The translations under genes and the position numbers were made by a program. Source: Burkholderia savannae (GTDB lineage Bacteria > Pseudomonadota > Gammaproteobacteria > Burkholderiales > Burkholderiaceae). Taken from it: a stretch of DNA of 64,000 nt. The first letter of the stretch is position 1; the number at the start of each line of letters is the position of its first letter. The stretch spans positions 992,001-1,056,000 of the forward strand of contig NZ_CP013417.1 of NCBI RefSeq assembly GCF_001524445.2, in the 5' to 3' direction. This document shows, one piece after another, positions 49,145 to 57,746 of the stretch. The notes below the pieces were generated by a model, which was not told the origin of the DNA, did not search any database, and saw only the letters and a list, made by a program, of their open reading frames with translations.

Positions 49145-49924
49145 GCGGCGGCGCCCCTGCGGCTGCGCCGTGTTCTGCGCGCCGCGCGCGGGCGGCGTGA
49201 CGATGAACACGCTGCGCAGCCACGCGGCGATGCGCGTGAAGATGTCGTACGGCTCCTCGACGAAGATCTCGGGCTTCAGGAGCCGCAGGTATTCCATGAT
49301 CTGCTGCGCTTCCTGCTTCTGGAACGAGCCGTGCGCGATGCCGAGCCTGAGCAGCCCGCGCAGCTCGCCGAGCTTCTCGCGCGCGACGCTGCCGACGCTC
49401 ATCTCGCACGCGAGCTTCGCTTCGTACACGCGTTGCCGCAGCGATTCGGCGAGCCGCCACGCGGGCGTCTGCATCCGCTCCTCGAGCGTCTGAATGTCGG
49501 TGACGGCCGCCTTGATCTGCGCGGCGAGCGGATCGACGAGCGCCGCATCCCCCTGCGCGCCGGACACGACGGCGGCCGCCCATTCGCGGCATGCTTTCGC
49601 GAGTTCGTCGGGCGTCCATTCGGAGCGCGACGCGAAGCCGAAGCCGAATTCGCCCGCCTGCCGGATCAGGATCGCGACGACGTCCGGAAACTCCTTGTCG
49701 AGCGTGCGCTTCGCCCACGCATACTGGCCGCCTTGCAGGAGCCGCTGCACGGCGTGCTCGGTGAGCGGCACCATGCTGTCGAGCAGCTTCGCGCGCAGGA
49801 AATCCTCGAACGACGGCGTGACGAACTGCGGATCGAGCTTGAGCGACACGCGCAAGAACGCATCGAAGTCTTTGCGCAGGGAAGCGACGGTGTCGTCTTT
49901 CAGCGTGAGAGTGATTTGGCCCAT
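49139..49924 (-). CDS. Conserved-looking alpha-helical protein of unknown function
   Basis: This 261-aa protein begins MGQITLTLKDDTVASLRKDFDAFLRVSLKLDPQFVTPSFEDFLRAKLLDSM and is predicted mainly helical. It has paired charged helices (EERMQTPAWRLAESLRQRVYEAKLACEMS) and a hydrophobic segment near the C-terminus (FTRIAAWLRSVFIVTPP). I do not recognise a domain. No signal peptide is seen. Coding bias and the clear N-terminus support a real gene. The C-terminal tail PQGRRRQ runs into the heptamer repeat. It stands alone. Confidence 0.7.
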   Translation of the reverse strand: MGQITLTLKDDTVASLRKDFDAFLRVSLKLDPQFVTPSFEDFLRAKLLDSMVPLTEHAVQRLLQGGQYAWAKRTLDKEFPDVVAILIRQAGEFGFGFASRSEWTPDELAKACREWAAAVVSGAQGDAALVDPLAAQIKAAVTDIQTLEERMQTPAWRLAESLRQRVYEAKLACEMSVGSVAREKLGELRGLLRLGIAHGSFQKQEAQQIMEYLRLLKPEIFVEEPYDIFTRIAAWLRSVFIVTPPARGAQNTAQPQGRRRQ

Positions 49925-50168
49925 GTCTGTCTCGATGCTCGATGCCGGTCGGCTCGACCGGCGCTTTCGCCCGCGCGCAGCCGACGTGGGCAGGCCGCGT
50001 GTCGGCTGCGCGGATCGGCCGGCTGGCCGTCGGTCGTCGTGCTGTCCGGCCGGATCGGATGACGGGATTCGGTCGCCGGGCGCGGGGCTTCATCCTCTTA
50101 ACGGCTGTGCGCGCGGGAACTTGAGGGCCGTGCGCGCCGATGCCGCGCGTGCGGGCGGCGCACGCGGC

Positions 50169-50510
50169 TCAGCCCGGCAGCCAGCCGCGCGGCGGCACGA
50201 TCGCCTGCCAGAAAAAGAACACGGCGAGCCCGGCGGCGATCGTGACGAGCGGCCGGCGCGTCGCGGCGGACACGAGCACCGCGGCAGCGGCGCCGACGAG
50301 CCGGGGATTGCGCCAGGTCAGCTCCGCGTCGCCGCCGTGCGGCGCGAGCGTCATCGGCACGATGATCGCGGTCAGCACGGTCACGGGGACGAAGCGCAGC
50401 GCGGCGAGGAGAAGCGGCGGGAAGGCGAGGCGATCGCCGAGCAGGAAGAGCGTCGTGCGGATCGCGTACGTGAGCGCCGCCATTCCGAGAATCAGCAGCG
50501 CGTAGCTCAT
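50169..50510 (-). CDS. azlD: AzlD family branched-chain amino acid exporter subunit
   Basis: This 113-aa protein has three to four transmembrane helices (MSYALLILGMAALTYAIRTTLFLLGDRLAFPPLLLAALRFVPVTVLTAIIVPM) and is the small partner of AzlC in branched-chain amino acid and analogue export. The start overlaps the azlC stop by 4 nt (ATGA, 50507-50510), so the two are coupled. Confidence 0.9.
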   Translation of the reverse strand: MSYALLILGMAALTYAIRTTLFLLGDRLAFPPLLLAALRFVPVTVLTAIIVPMTLAPHGGDAELTWRNPRLVGAAAAVLVSAATRRPLVTIAAGLAVFFFWQAIVPPRGWLPG

Positions 50511-51259
50511 GATGCGGCCTCCGCGCGCCGGCGCGCGCGCTGCTCCGCGAACCAGGTCAGCGCGACGCCGATCACGACGCCCGCGGCGACGGCGGCGAGC
50601 AACCCGAGCTTGTACGGCCACGCGCGGCAGAGGAGCGCGACGGCGCCCGCCGTCACCGCGGCGGCGAGATTGCGCAGCGAGGCGAGTTGCGGCACGACGA
50701 TCGCGATGAACGTCGCCGCCATCGCGAAGTCGAGCCCGAGCGACTGCAGGCGCGGGAACGCGGCGCCGAACAGCAGGCCCGCGATCGTCCACACCTGCCA
50801 GTTCACGTACATCGCGACGCCGGAGCCGAAGAAGTGGTCCGGCCCGGTCGCGCCGGGCTCGGCATGACGGTAGTGCGCGTACGCGACGGCGAAAACCTCG
50901 TCCGTCATCAGCGCGCCGAGCGTCGCGCGCCACCGCAGCGGCAGATGCGCGACGTACGGCGCGAGCGTCGCGCTGTAGAGCAGATGGCGCAGATTGACGA
51001 CGAACGTCGTCGCGAGCACGACCGCATAGCTCGCGCTGCCCGCGATCAGGCCGAGCGCGATGAACTGAGCGGAGCCGGCGAAGAGCGCGAACGACATCAG
51101 CTCGCCGTGCCACGGCGCGAGCGGGCCCGTCGTGACGAGCGTGCCGAAGATCACGCCGAAGGGGGCGGCACCTACCATCATCGGAACGGTGTCGCGCATG
51201 CCGGCGGCGAATTCGCCGAGCCGGGCGGGCGGGGGATGCGTGGAGCGGGACTGGGACAA
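50507..51259 (-). CDS. azlC: AzlC family branched-chain amino acid exporter
   Basis: This 250-aa membrane protein (about six helices) includes AAGMRDTVPMMVGAAPFGVIFGTLVTTGPLAPWHGELMSFALFAGSAQFIALGLIAGSA and NLRHLLYSATLAPY, the AzlC hallmarks. A TTG start at 51259 is preferred because CAGGAGGTAGCC stands 8 nt upstream. The longer open frame up to 51418 is only an artefact of the (CCAAAG)9 repeat read as Ala-Leu. It pairs with azlD downstream; the divergent neighbour across the repeat is on the same strand, an AraC gene ending at 51488. Confidence 0.87.
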   Translation of the reverse strand: MSQSRSTHPPPARLGEFAAGMRDTVPMMVGAAPFGVIFGTLVTTGPLAPWHGELMSFALFAGSAQFIALGLIAGSASYAVVLATTFVVNLRHLLYSATLAPYVAHLPLRWRATLGALMTDEVFAVAYAHYRHAEPGATGPDHFFGSGVAMYVNWQVWTIAGLLFGAAFPRLQSLGLDFAMAATFIAIVVPQLASLRNLAAAVTAGAVALLCRAWPYKLGLLAAVAAGVVIGVALTWFAEQRARRRAEAAS

Positions 51260-51366
51260 GGCGGCTACCTCCTGTGCGATGGAGGATAGCCGCGCGGGAG
51301 AGGCGCTCGCTTGTACGTTCTTGCGATGTCGATGTCGTGAAGGCCCAGCCCGAGCCAAAGCCCGAG

Positions 51367-51420
51367 CCAAAGCCAAAGCCAAAGCCAAAGCCAAAGCCAA
51401 AGCCAAAGCCAAAGCCAAAG
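51367..51420. repeat. Hexanucleotide repeat (CCAAAG)9
   Basis: Nine perfect units follow two degenerate ones (51349-51366), between azlC and the AraC gene. Right after it stands GGTACCGGTACC (51423-51434), a perfect 12-nt palindrome. The array lies upstream of the azlC start on its strand and could affect its expression. Confidence 0.95.
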
Positions 51421-51487
51421 CTGGTACCGGTACCTTCGCCGGAGCGGGAAGCGACGGCGGCGGCGATGCGCGTCTGTCGCTACAACG

Positions 51488-52555
51488 CTACGACGGCTGC
51501 CATCGCCCGGGCGGCACGCCGAACATCCGTTTGAAATGGCGGGTGAAGTGGCTTTGATCGGAGAAGCCGCACGCGGCGGCGACGTCGGCGACGCTCGCGC
51601 CCGCGCGCAGCGGTGCGAGCGAGCGTTGCAGGCGCAACTGGTTGCGCCATGCGTGCGGCGGCATGCCGGTTGCGCGCGAGAACAGGCGCGCCGCATGGAA
51701 CGGCGACAGCCCGGCCGCTCGCGCGACGTCCGACAGCGTGACGGATTCGGACAGATCGGCGGCGAGCCGCTCGCGCATCGCATCGACGCGCCGGCGGTCG
51801 GCCGCGACGTCGCGCGGCGCGGTGCGATTGCCGGCGTGACGCGCGATCAATGTCGAGTAGGCGTCGAGCATCGCGGTTTCGGCGGAGAGCGGATCGTCGA
51901 TCGGCCGGGGCGCGCTTGCGTCGCGAGGGAGCGCATCCGGCAGCCAGGCCGAAGTCGAAACCGAGCCGGAACCCGAATCCAAAGCCGGACCGGAATCCGG
52001 ACTCGAAGCCAAACCCGAAGCCAAACCCGAAGCCAAACCCGAAGCCAAACCCGAAGCCAAACCCGAAGCGCGGCCCGCCGCCGCGACGCGTTCGCCTCGC
52101 AGCAGCCGATCGATCGCCTCACGCAGCCCCGTCGCGCCGCTCGCTTCCATCAGCCGATGCGCGGCGACGAGCCGCGCGGCGAGGTCCGCGTCGTGGATGA
52201 CGTCGAGCCGGAACCACGGCTGCGGCTGCGGCGTGCCCGCGATTTCGTCGGCGAGCGCGCGGATGAAGTCGACGGGCACGTAGGCCACGCGATAGCGCCA
52301 GCCGTCTTCGGCCGCGCGCGAGCCGGTGTGGATCTCGCCCGGATTGATGACGGGGATCGAGCCCGTGTCGGCGACATAGGCGCTGCCGCGGCACGTGTAG
52401 CGCTCGGCGCCCGCCACGATGACGGGAATCGTGTACGCGTCGTGCCAGTGCGGCGCGAACGCATGGTCGCGGTAGGTCGCCGTGACGAAGTCGGCGTCCG
52501 GCAGCAGCGGCGTGCGCCAGTATCGGACCTGCTCGTGCGCGCGTTCGGATCGCAT
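51488..52555 (-). CDS. AraC family transcriptional regulator with an internal (SGLA) repeat
   Basis: This 355-aa regulator has an N-terminal AraC-type cupin (about 20-110, with FAPHWHDAYTIPVIVAGAERYTCRG and IPVINPGEIHTGS) and a C-terminal double helix-turn-helix (about 255-355, LAADLSESVTLSDVARAAGLSPFHAARLFSRATGMPPHAWRNQLRL and ACGFSDQSHFTRHFKRMFGVPPGRW). Between them is a low-complexity linker of SGLA repeats and Ser/Asp-rich sequence (about 160-200), encoded by 12-nt repeats (52009-52068). The ligand is unknown. azlCD lies immediately downstream on the same strand and could be its target. Confidence 0.9.
   Translation of the reverse strand: MRSERAHEQVRYWRTPLLPDADFVTATYRDHAFAPHWHDAYTIPVIVAGAERYTCRGSAYVADTGSIPVINPGEIHTGSRAAEDGWRYRVAYVPVDFIRALADEIAGTPQPQPWFRLDVIHDADLAARLVAAHRLMEASGATGLREAIDRLLRGERVAAAGRASGLASGLASGLASGLASGLASSPDSGPALDSGSGSVSTSAWLPDALPRDASAPRPIDDPLSAETAMLDAYSTLIARHAGNRTAPRDVAADRRRVDAMRERLAADLSESVTLSDVARAAGLSPFHAARLFSRATGMPPHAWRNQLRLQRSLAPLRAGASVADVAAACGFSDQSHFTRHFKRMFGVPPGRWQPS
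52009..52068. repeat. 12-nt tandem repeat (CCAAACCCGAAG)5 within the AraC gene
   Basis: Five perfect copies encode five SGLA repeats on the minus strand. Degenerate copies continue for about 50 nt on the lower-coordinate side. Twelve is a multiple of three, so length change keeps the frame. Confidence 0.95.
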
Positions 52556-52595
52556 GGCGGCGGCTCGCGACGGTCCGGCGATGCGGGTGCGCCCG

Positions 52596-53078
52596 TTATC
52601 TGACCGGAATCGGCGTGCCGGTCGGCACGGGCACCGCGGTCACGCTGTTCTTCGGGCTGCCCGTCGCGATCCGGTCGCTGTAGGTCAGATAGACGAGCGT
52701 GTTGCGCTTCTTGTCGACGACGCGCACGACGTGCAGCGTCTTGAAGATGAACGACAGCCGCTCGCTGAACACGTCGGTCTGCTGCCTGAGCGGCTCGGTG
52801 AAGCGGATCGGGCCGACCTGCCGGCACGCGATCGACGCCTCGGTCGGGTCCTCGGCGATGCCGAGCGTGCCCTTGATGCCGCCCGTGCGGGCACGCGACA
52901 CGTAGCACGTGATGCCGCTCACGAGCGGATCGTCGTACGCTTCGACGACGACGCGGTCGGAGCCCGTCAGGCGGAAATTGGTGTTGACGCTTGCGACTTC
53001 CTCGGCGCGCGCGGCCGGCGTGGCGATCGAGACGAGGGCGGCGCAGGTCGCGAGGACAGCGAAATAACGGTTTTTCAT
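52596..53078 (-). CDS. creA: CreA family exported protein
   Basis: This 160-aa protein has a signal peptide (MKNRYFAVLATCAALVSIATPAARAE, about 25 residues). The CreA core follows (DRVVVEAYDDPLVSGITCYVSRARTGGIKGTLGIAEDPTEASIACRQVGPI). CreA function is poorly known; in E. coli it lies by creBCD. The start at 53078 is the ATG directly before the signal. It stands downstream of the tRNA-Asn genes and upstream of the AraC gene. Confidence 0.9.
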   Translation of the reverse strand: MKNRYFAVLATCAALVSIATPAARAEEVASVNTNFRLTGSDRVVVEAYDDPLVSGITCYVSRARTGGIKGTLGIAEDPTEASIACRQVGPIRFTEPLRQQTDVFSERLSFIFKTLHVVRVVDKKRNTLVYLTYSDRIATGSPKNSVTAVPVPTGTPIPVR

Positions 53079-53182
53079 CGGTGGGGAAGCGGCGGATGCG
53101 TGGCGAGAAGCAGAGCACGACTCTAGCACGCCGCCGCCGGCGCGACGGTGCGCGGCACAACGAAAACGTAGAGGGGAAAAGC

Positions 53183-53211
53183 AAAAAGGCCCGTCGCGAA
53201 CGACGGGCCTT
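53183..53211 (-). terminator. Terminator after the lower tRNA-Asn gene
   Basis: An 11-bp perfect stem (AAGGCCCGTCG / CGACGGGCCTT) with a CGAA loop. On the minus strand it ends in T5, directly downstream of the tRNA at 53218-53293. Confidence 0.9.
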
Positions 53212-53217
53212 CGAAGC

Positions 53218-53293
53218 TGGCTCCCCGACCTGGGCTCGAACCAGGGACCTACGGATTAACAGTCCGGCGCTCTACCGACTGAGCTATCGGGGA
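53218..53293 (-). tRNA. tRNA-Asn (GUU)
   Basis: This is a 76-nt tRNA on the minus strand, beginning TCCCCGATAGCTCAGTCGGT and ending in an encoded CCA. The anticodon is GTT in the loop ACTGTTAATC, and the T-loop is GGTTCGAGCCC. It is identical to the neighbour at 53374-53449. Confidence 0.97.
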
Positions 53294-53339
53294 ATAAGAC
53301 GGTTCGGCGTGCTTGACGCCTCGAAACTAGGCGGCCATG

Positions 53340-53365
53340 AAAAAGCCCGTCTGCAACGGGCCTTT
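53340..53365 (-). terminator. Weak terminator after the upper tRNA-Asn gene
   Basis: A 6-bp stem (GCCCGT / ACGGGC) with a 5-nt loop and, on the minus strand, a T5 run, between the two tRNA genes. It may be a processing structure rather than a terminator. Confidence 0.5.
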
Positions 53366-53373
53366 GCAATTCT

Positions 53374-53449
53374 TGGCTCCCCGACCTGGGCTCGAACCAG
53401 GGACCTACGGATTAACAGTCCGGCGCTCTACCGACTGAGCTATCGGGGA
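53374..53449 (-). tRNA. tRNA-Asn (GUU), second copy
   Basis: This 76-nt gene is identical to the one at 53218-53293, same strand, 80 nt away. The anticodon is GTT and CCA is encoded. Confidence 0.97.
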
Positions 53450-53557
53450 ACAAACAGCAGAGAAATGAGATTCTATGAGGCGCTGGCCGATCTGTCAATA
53501 CTTTTGCACATCGGCTTCGTCACGCGACGTCGCGTCGCGCCCCGCGAGCGCGGGCGA

Positions 53558-53881
53558 TCAGCGCTCGAGCAGGTGCAGCTTGTCCTGCACGTCTTTCCAC
53601 TCGTCGGCGTCGGCGGGTGCGGGCTTCGTCTTCGTGATCGACGGCCAGTTCTTCGCGAGCTCGGCGTTCAGCGGGGTGAACTGCTGCTGGTCGCCCGGCA
53701 CGTCTTCTTCGGCGTAGATCGCATTGGTCGGGCATTCGGCGACGCACACCGCGCAGTCGATGCACTCGTCCGGATCGATCGCGAGAAAGTTCGGGCCTTC
53801 ACGGAAACAGTCCACAGGGCATACATCGACGCAATCCGTGTATTTGCACTTGATGCACGCTTCAGTCACAACGTGGGTCAT
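53558..53881 (-). CDS. fdxA: 7Fe ferredoxin (FdxA type)
   Basis: This 107-aa ferredoxin with one 3Fe-4S and one 4Fe-4S cluster is of the Azotobacter FdI type. The cysteine clusters are [26 protein letters not shown] at the N-terminus and [24 protein letters not shown] near residue 40. The C-terminal ~45 residues form the helical extension usual in this type. It transfers electrons in the cytoplasm; its partner is not known here. It is divergent from pncB. Confidence 0.96.
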   Translation of the reverse strand: MTHVVTEACIKCKYTDCVDVCPVDCFREGPNFLAIDPDECIDCAVCVAECPTNAIYAEEDVPGDQQQFTPLNAELAKNWPSITKTKPAPADADEWKDVQDKLHLLER

Positions 53882-54146
53882 TCAAAACGCTCCTGCGGCG
53901 GAATCTAGGTATGTATGGGGGCGACGCATGGCGCCAAAACCGGCATTGTAACTGATGCGCCAAACCCGCATTGCGCGCTCGACTTCGCCGCTTATACCGT
54001 TTCGTGATTAGTTTATGGCGGAACGCGCGGCGCCGCGGCGCTTCGGCGCGGATTTGCGCCGCATTCGGGTAACATGCGTCAACCGGAGGGCAGGCGCGCC
54101 GCGCGCGAACGCTCGGGCTCCGTCTCGATCTTGGCAGTCTGGAATC

Positions 54147-55346
54147 ATGATCATCACTTCGCTGCTCGATACCGACCTGTACAAATTCACGATGATGCAG
54201 GTCGTTCTGCATCATTTTCCCGCCGCAAGCGTCGAATACAGCTTCAAGTGCCGCACGCCCGGCGTCGACCTCGTGCCGTACATCGACGAGATCCGCGCCG
54301 AGGTCCGCTCGCTGTGCGAGCTGCGTTTCACCGATCCCGAGCTCGACTACCTGCGCCGGCTGCGCTTCATCAAGAGCGATTTCGTCGATTTCCTCGCGCT
54401 TTTTCATCTGAACGAGAAATACATCTCGATCATGCCGTCGCAAAAAGGCAGCGGCGAGATCGACATCGAGATCAAGGGGCCGTGGCTGCATGCGATCCTC
54501 TTCGAGATCCCGGTGCTCGCGATCGTCAACGAGGTGTACTTCCGCAACACGCAGCGCCGGCCCGACTACCGCGAAGGGCGCGAGCGGCTGCGTGAGAAGA
54601 TCCAACTGCTCGGCGCGAAGCCCGAGTTCGCCGATTGCAAGATCGCCGACTACGGCACGCGCCGCCGCTTCTCGAAGATCTGGCACGAGGAGGTGCTGCG
54701 CACGCTGCGCGACGGGCTCGGCGCGCAGTTCGCCGGCACGAGCAACGTCTACTACGCGATGCAGCACGAGATCACGCCGCTCGGCACGATGGCGCACGAG
54801 TATCTGCAGGCCTGCCAGGCGCTCGGCCCGCGGCTGCGCGATTCGCAGACCTACGGCTTCGAGATGTGGGCGAAGGAATATCGCGGCGATCTCGGAATCG
54901 CGCTGTCGGACGTCTACGGAATGGACGCGTTCCTGCGCGACTTCGACATGTATTTCTGCAAGCTCTTCGACGGCGCGCGCCACGACTCGGGCGATCCGTT
55001 CGACTGGGGCGAGCGGCTCATCCAGCACTACGAGGAAAATCGCTGCGATCCGCGCACGAAGGTGCTCGTGTTTTCCGACGCGCTCGACATCCCGAAGGTC
55101 ATGCAGCTGTACGAGCGGTTCCGCGGGCGCTGCAAGCTCGCGTTCGGCGTCGGCACGAACCTGACCAACGATCTCGGCTACCAGCCGCTGCAGATCGTCA
55201 TCAAGATGGTGCGCTGCAACGGGCAGCCCGTCGCGAAGCTGTCCGATTCGCCCGGCAAGAGCATGTGCGACGACAAGGCGTACCTCGCGTATCTGCGCCA
55301 GGTGTTCGGGATCACGCAGCCGCCCGACGACGACGCGGGCAAGTGA
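54147..55346 (+). CDS. pncB: Nicotinate phosphoribosyltransferase
   Basis: This 399-aa enzyme salvages nicotinate to nicotinate mononucleotide for NAD. It begins [42 protein letters not shown], and [27 protein letters not shown] carries the His that is phosphorylated in catalysis. [22 protein letters not shown] is the PRPP-binding region. The start at 54147 matches the family; the frame upstream is open but unlike pncB. It is divergent from fdxA. Confidence 0.96.
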   Translation: MIITSLLDTDLYKFTMMQVVLHHFPAASVEYSFKCRTPGVDLVPYIDEIRAEVRSLCELRFTDPELDYLRRLRFIKSDFVDFLALFHLNEKYISIMPSQKGSGEIDIEIKGPWLHAILFEIPVLAIVNEVYFRNTQRRPDYREGRERLREKIQLLGAKPEFADCKIADYGTRRRFSKIWHEEVLRTLRDGLGAQFAGTSNVYYAMQHEITPLGTMAHEYLQACQALGPRLRDSQTYGFEMWAKEYRGDLGIALSDVYGMDAFLRDFDMYFCKLFDGARHDSGDPFDWGERLIQHYEENRCDPRTKVLVFSDALDIPKVMQLYERFRGRCKLAFGVGTNLTNDLGYQPLQIVIKMVRCNGQPVAKLSDSPGKSMCDDKAYLAYLRQVFGITQPPDDDAGK

Positions 55347-55502
55347 CGCCGCCCGCAAGGGCGGCGCGCGAGCGCGGCCGCATCGACGCAGCGCGCATGC
55401 GGGCCGCACGGCCCGCTTTTTTTCGTGTCCGCCGCGACGGGCGCGCGCCGCATCGGCCGGTATAATCGGGCCGGTATCGAAGGCCATCGTCACGAGGAGT
55501 TC

Positions 55503-56165
55503 ATGGACACATCGGCTGCCCGCCGCAACATCCTCGCGCGCATCCGCGCCGCGCAGGGCCGCCCGGCCGAGCTGGCCGAGGTGGAGCGCGAGCATGCGGC
55601 CGATTACGTCGCGCGCCATCCGGCGGGGCCGCGGCCGCCGCTCGAAGGCGATCTCGTCGCGCGCTTCGTCGACGAGGCGCTGCGGCTCGAGACGACCGTC
55701 GACACCGTCGCGTCGATGCGCGACGCGCCCGCCGCGGCCGCCGCGTATCTGCGGCGCACGGGGCTCGGCACGCAGGCGATCGCGTGGCCGACGCTCGACG
55801 AACTCGACTGGGCGGGCGCGGGGCTCGCGGTCGAATTCAGGAAGCCCGTGGACGGCGACGTCGTCGGCATCACCGGCTGTTTTTGCGCGACGGCGGAAAC
55901 CGGTTCGCTCGTTCTGCTGTCTAGTCCGAAGACGTGCTCGTCCGCCGCGCTGCTGCCCGAAACCCATATCGCGCTCGTGAGCGCGTCGCGCATCGTCGCG
56001 GGGCACGAGGACGCGTTCGCGTTGATCCGCGCGGAGCGCGGCGCATTGCCGCGCGCGGTGAACTTCGTGTCGGGGCCGTCGCGCACCGGCGACATCGAGC
56101 AGACGATCGTGCTCGGCGCGCACGGGCCGTATCGCGTTCACGCGATCGTCGTGCGCGACGCGTGA
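55503..56165 (+). CDS. LUD-domain protein, LutC-like
   Basis: This 220-aa LUD (YkgG/LutC) protein is homologous to LutC, a part of L-lactate oxidation with LutA and LutB. The segment DGDVVGITGCFCATAETGSLVLLSSPKTCSSAALLPETHIALVSASRIVAGHEDAFALIRAERGALPRAVNFVSGPSRTGDIEQTIVLGAHGP is diagnostic. No lutA or lutB is next to it, so the lactate role is uncertain. TCACGAGGAGTTC precedes the ATG. It is in a row with pncB upstream and the antiporter gene downstream. Confidence 0.87.
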   Translation: MDTSAARRNILARIRAAQGRPAELAEVEREHAADYVARHPAGPRPPLEGDLVARFVDEALRLETTVDTVASMRDAPAAAAAYLRRTGLGTQAIAWPTLDELDWAGAGLAVEFRKPVDGDVVGITGCFCATAETGSLVLLSSPKTCSSAALLPETHIALVSASRIVAGHEDAFALIRAERGALPRAVNFVSGPSRTGDIEQTIVLGAHGPYRVHAIVVRDA

Positions 56166-56233
56166 CGCGTGACGCCACGGTCGCCGCCGTCGCGTTGCGC
56201 GCCGTATCCATTCGCAATTCAAGAGGAACTCAC

Positions 56234-57664
56234 ATGAAACGACATGCCGCCTGGGCGGGCATGGCGCTGGGAGGCGCGCTAGGCGCCGCTCCCGCGCTCG
56301 CATCGGCCGCAACGCTCGACGGTGCCGCGCTTTCCGCGTTCTGGGCGATCCCGTTCGCGGGCATCCTGCTGTCGATCGCGCTCTTTCCGCTGATCGCGCC
56401 CGTGTTCTGGCATCACCATTTCGGCAAGATCGCCGCGGCCTGGGCGGTCGCGTTCCTGATTCCGTTCGCCGCGACGTTCGGCTTCGGCACCGCGTTCGGC
56501 ACGCTGATGCACGCGCTTTTCGAGGAATACATTCCGTTCATCGTGCTGCTGACGTCGCTGTATACGGTCGCGGGCGGCATCTGCGTGCGCGGCAACCTGC
56601 ACGGCACGCCGAAGCTCAACACCGGCATTCTCGCGCTCGGCACCGTGCTCGCGAGCGTGATGGGCACCACGGGCGCCGCGATGTTGCTGATCCGGCCGCT
56701 CTTGCGCGCGAACGACAACCGCAAGCACGTCGTGCACGTCGTCGTGTTCTTCATCTTCCTCGTCGCGAACGCGGGCGGCTCGCTGTCGCCGCTCGGCGAT
56801 CCGCCTCTCTTCCTCGGTTTCCTGAACGGCATCGATTTCTTCTGGACGACGATCCATCTCGCGCGGCCGATGCTTTTCATCTGCGCAATCCTGCTCACGC
56901 TCTTCTTCGCGATCGATACGTACTTCTATCGGAAGGGCGGCGAGGAGCGCAAGCCGTTCCTCGATCCGACGCCCGATTCGCACGGCGTGTCGATCGAGGG
57001 CAAGATCAACTTCGTGCTGCTCGGCGCGGTGATCGCGCTCGTGCTGATGAGCGGCTTGTGGAAGCCGGGGGTCACGTTCGACCTGTTCGGCACGCACGTC
57101 GCGCTGCAGAACGCGGTGCGCGACGTCGCGCTCGTCGCGGTCGCGCTCGTGTCGCTCGCGATCACGCCGCGCTCGGCGCGCGAGGGCAACGCGTTCAACT
57201 GGGCGCCGATCGAGGAGGTCGCGAAGCTGTTCGCGGGCATCTTCGTGACGATCGCGCCCGTGATCGTGATCCTGCGCGCGGGCGGCGACGGCGTGTTCGC
57301 GCCGATCGTCCATCTCGTCACGGACGCCGACGGCAAGCCGATCGACGCGATGTATTTCTGGGCGACGGGCGTGCTGTCGTCATTCCTCGACAACGCGCCG
57401 ACCTATCTCGTGTTCTTCAATCTCGCGGGCGGCGACGCGCAGGCGCTGATGACGACGGGCGCGACGACGCTCGCGGCGATTTCCGCGGGCGCCGTGTTCA
57501 TGGGCGCGAACAGCTATATCGGCAACGCGCCGAACTTCATGGTGAAGGCGATCGCCGAGTCGCGCGGTGTGAGAATGCCGAGCTTCTTCGCGTACCTCGG
57601 CTGGGCGCTCGTGATTCTCGTGCCGGTGTTTTTGCTGACGACGTGGGTGTTTTTCGGCGGTTAG
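56234..57664 (+). CDS. Na+/H+ antiporter (citrate-transporter-like superfamily)
   Basis: This 476-aa inner-membrane antiporter, resembling NhaD/CitMHS-type transporters, has about 12 hydrophobic helices and an N-terminal signal-like segment (LGGALGAAPALASA). Blocks such as GTTGAAMLLIRPLLRAN, NAGGSLSPLGDPPLFLGFLNGIDFFW and FLDNAPTYLVFFNLAGGD are typical of the antiporter core. It would exchange Na+ for H+; the exact ions are not shown. RAEGGAACT-type ribosome binding site GAGGAACTCAC lies before the ATG. Confidence 0.86.
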   Translation: MKRHAAWAGMALGGALGAAPALASAATLDGAALSAFWAIPFAGILLSIALFPLIAPVFWHHHFGKIAAAWAVAFLIPFAATFGFGTAFGTLMHALFEEYIPFIVLLTSLYTVAGGICVRGNLHGTPKLNTGILALGTVLASVMGTTGAAMLLIRPLLRANDNRKHVVHVVVFFIFLVANAGGSLSPLGDPPLFLGFLNGIDFFWTTIHLARPMLFICAILLTLFFAIDTYFYRKGGEERKPFLDPTPDSHGVSIEGKINFVLLGAVIALVLMSGLWKPGVTFDLFGTHVALQNAVRDVALVAVALVSLAITPRSAREGNAFNWAPIEEVAKLFAGIFVTIAPVIVILRAGGDGVFAPIVHLVTDADGKPIDAMYFWATGVLSSFLDNAPTYLVFFNLAGGDAQALMTTGATTLAAISAGAVFMGANSYIGNAPNFMVKAIAESRGVRMPSFFAYLGWALVILVPVFLLTTWVFFGG

Positions 57665-57746
57665 GCAAGATGACGATGACGGCCGCGCGGGCGGCGGGCG
57701 GCGCGATGCGCGCGTTCGCCGCCCGCGCGGCGTGACGGAGACGGCA

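Noticed and set aside
51349..51420. Possible CRISPR array at the CCAAAG units
   Set aside because: The unit is 6 nt with no unique spacers; it is a microsatellite.
53218..53449. tRNA pair as a mobile-element attachment site
   Set aside because: No integrase, no partial tRNA repeat and no foreign gene block nearby.
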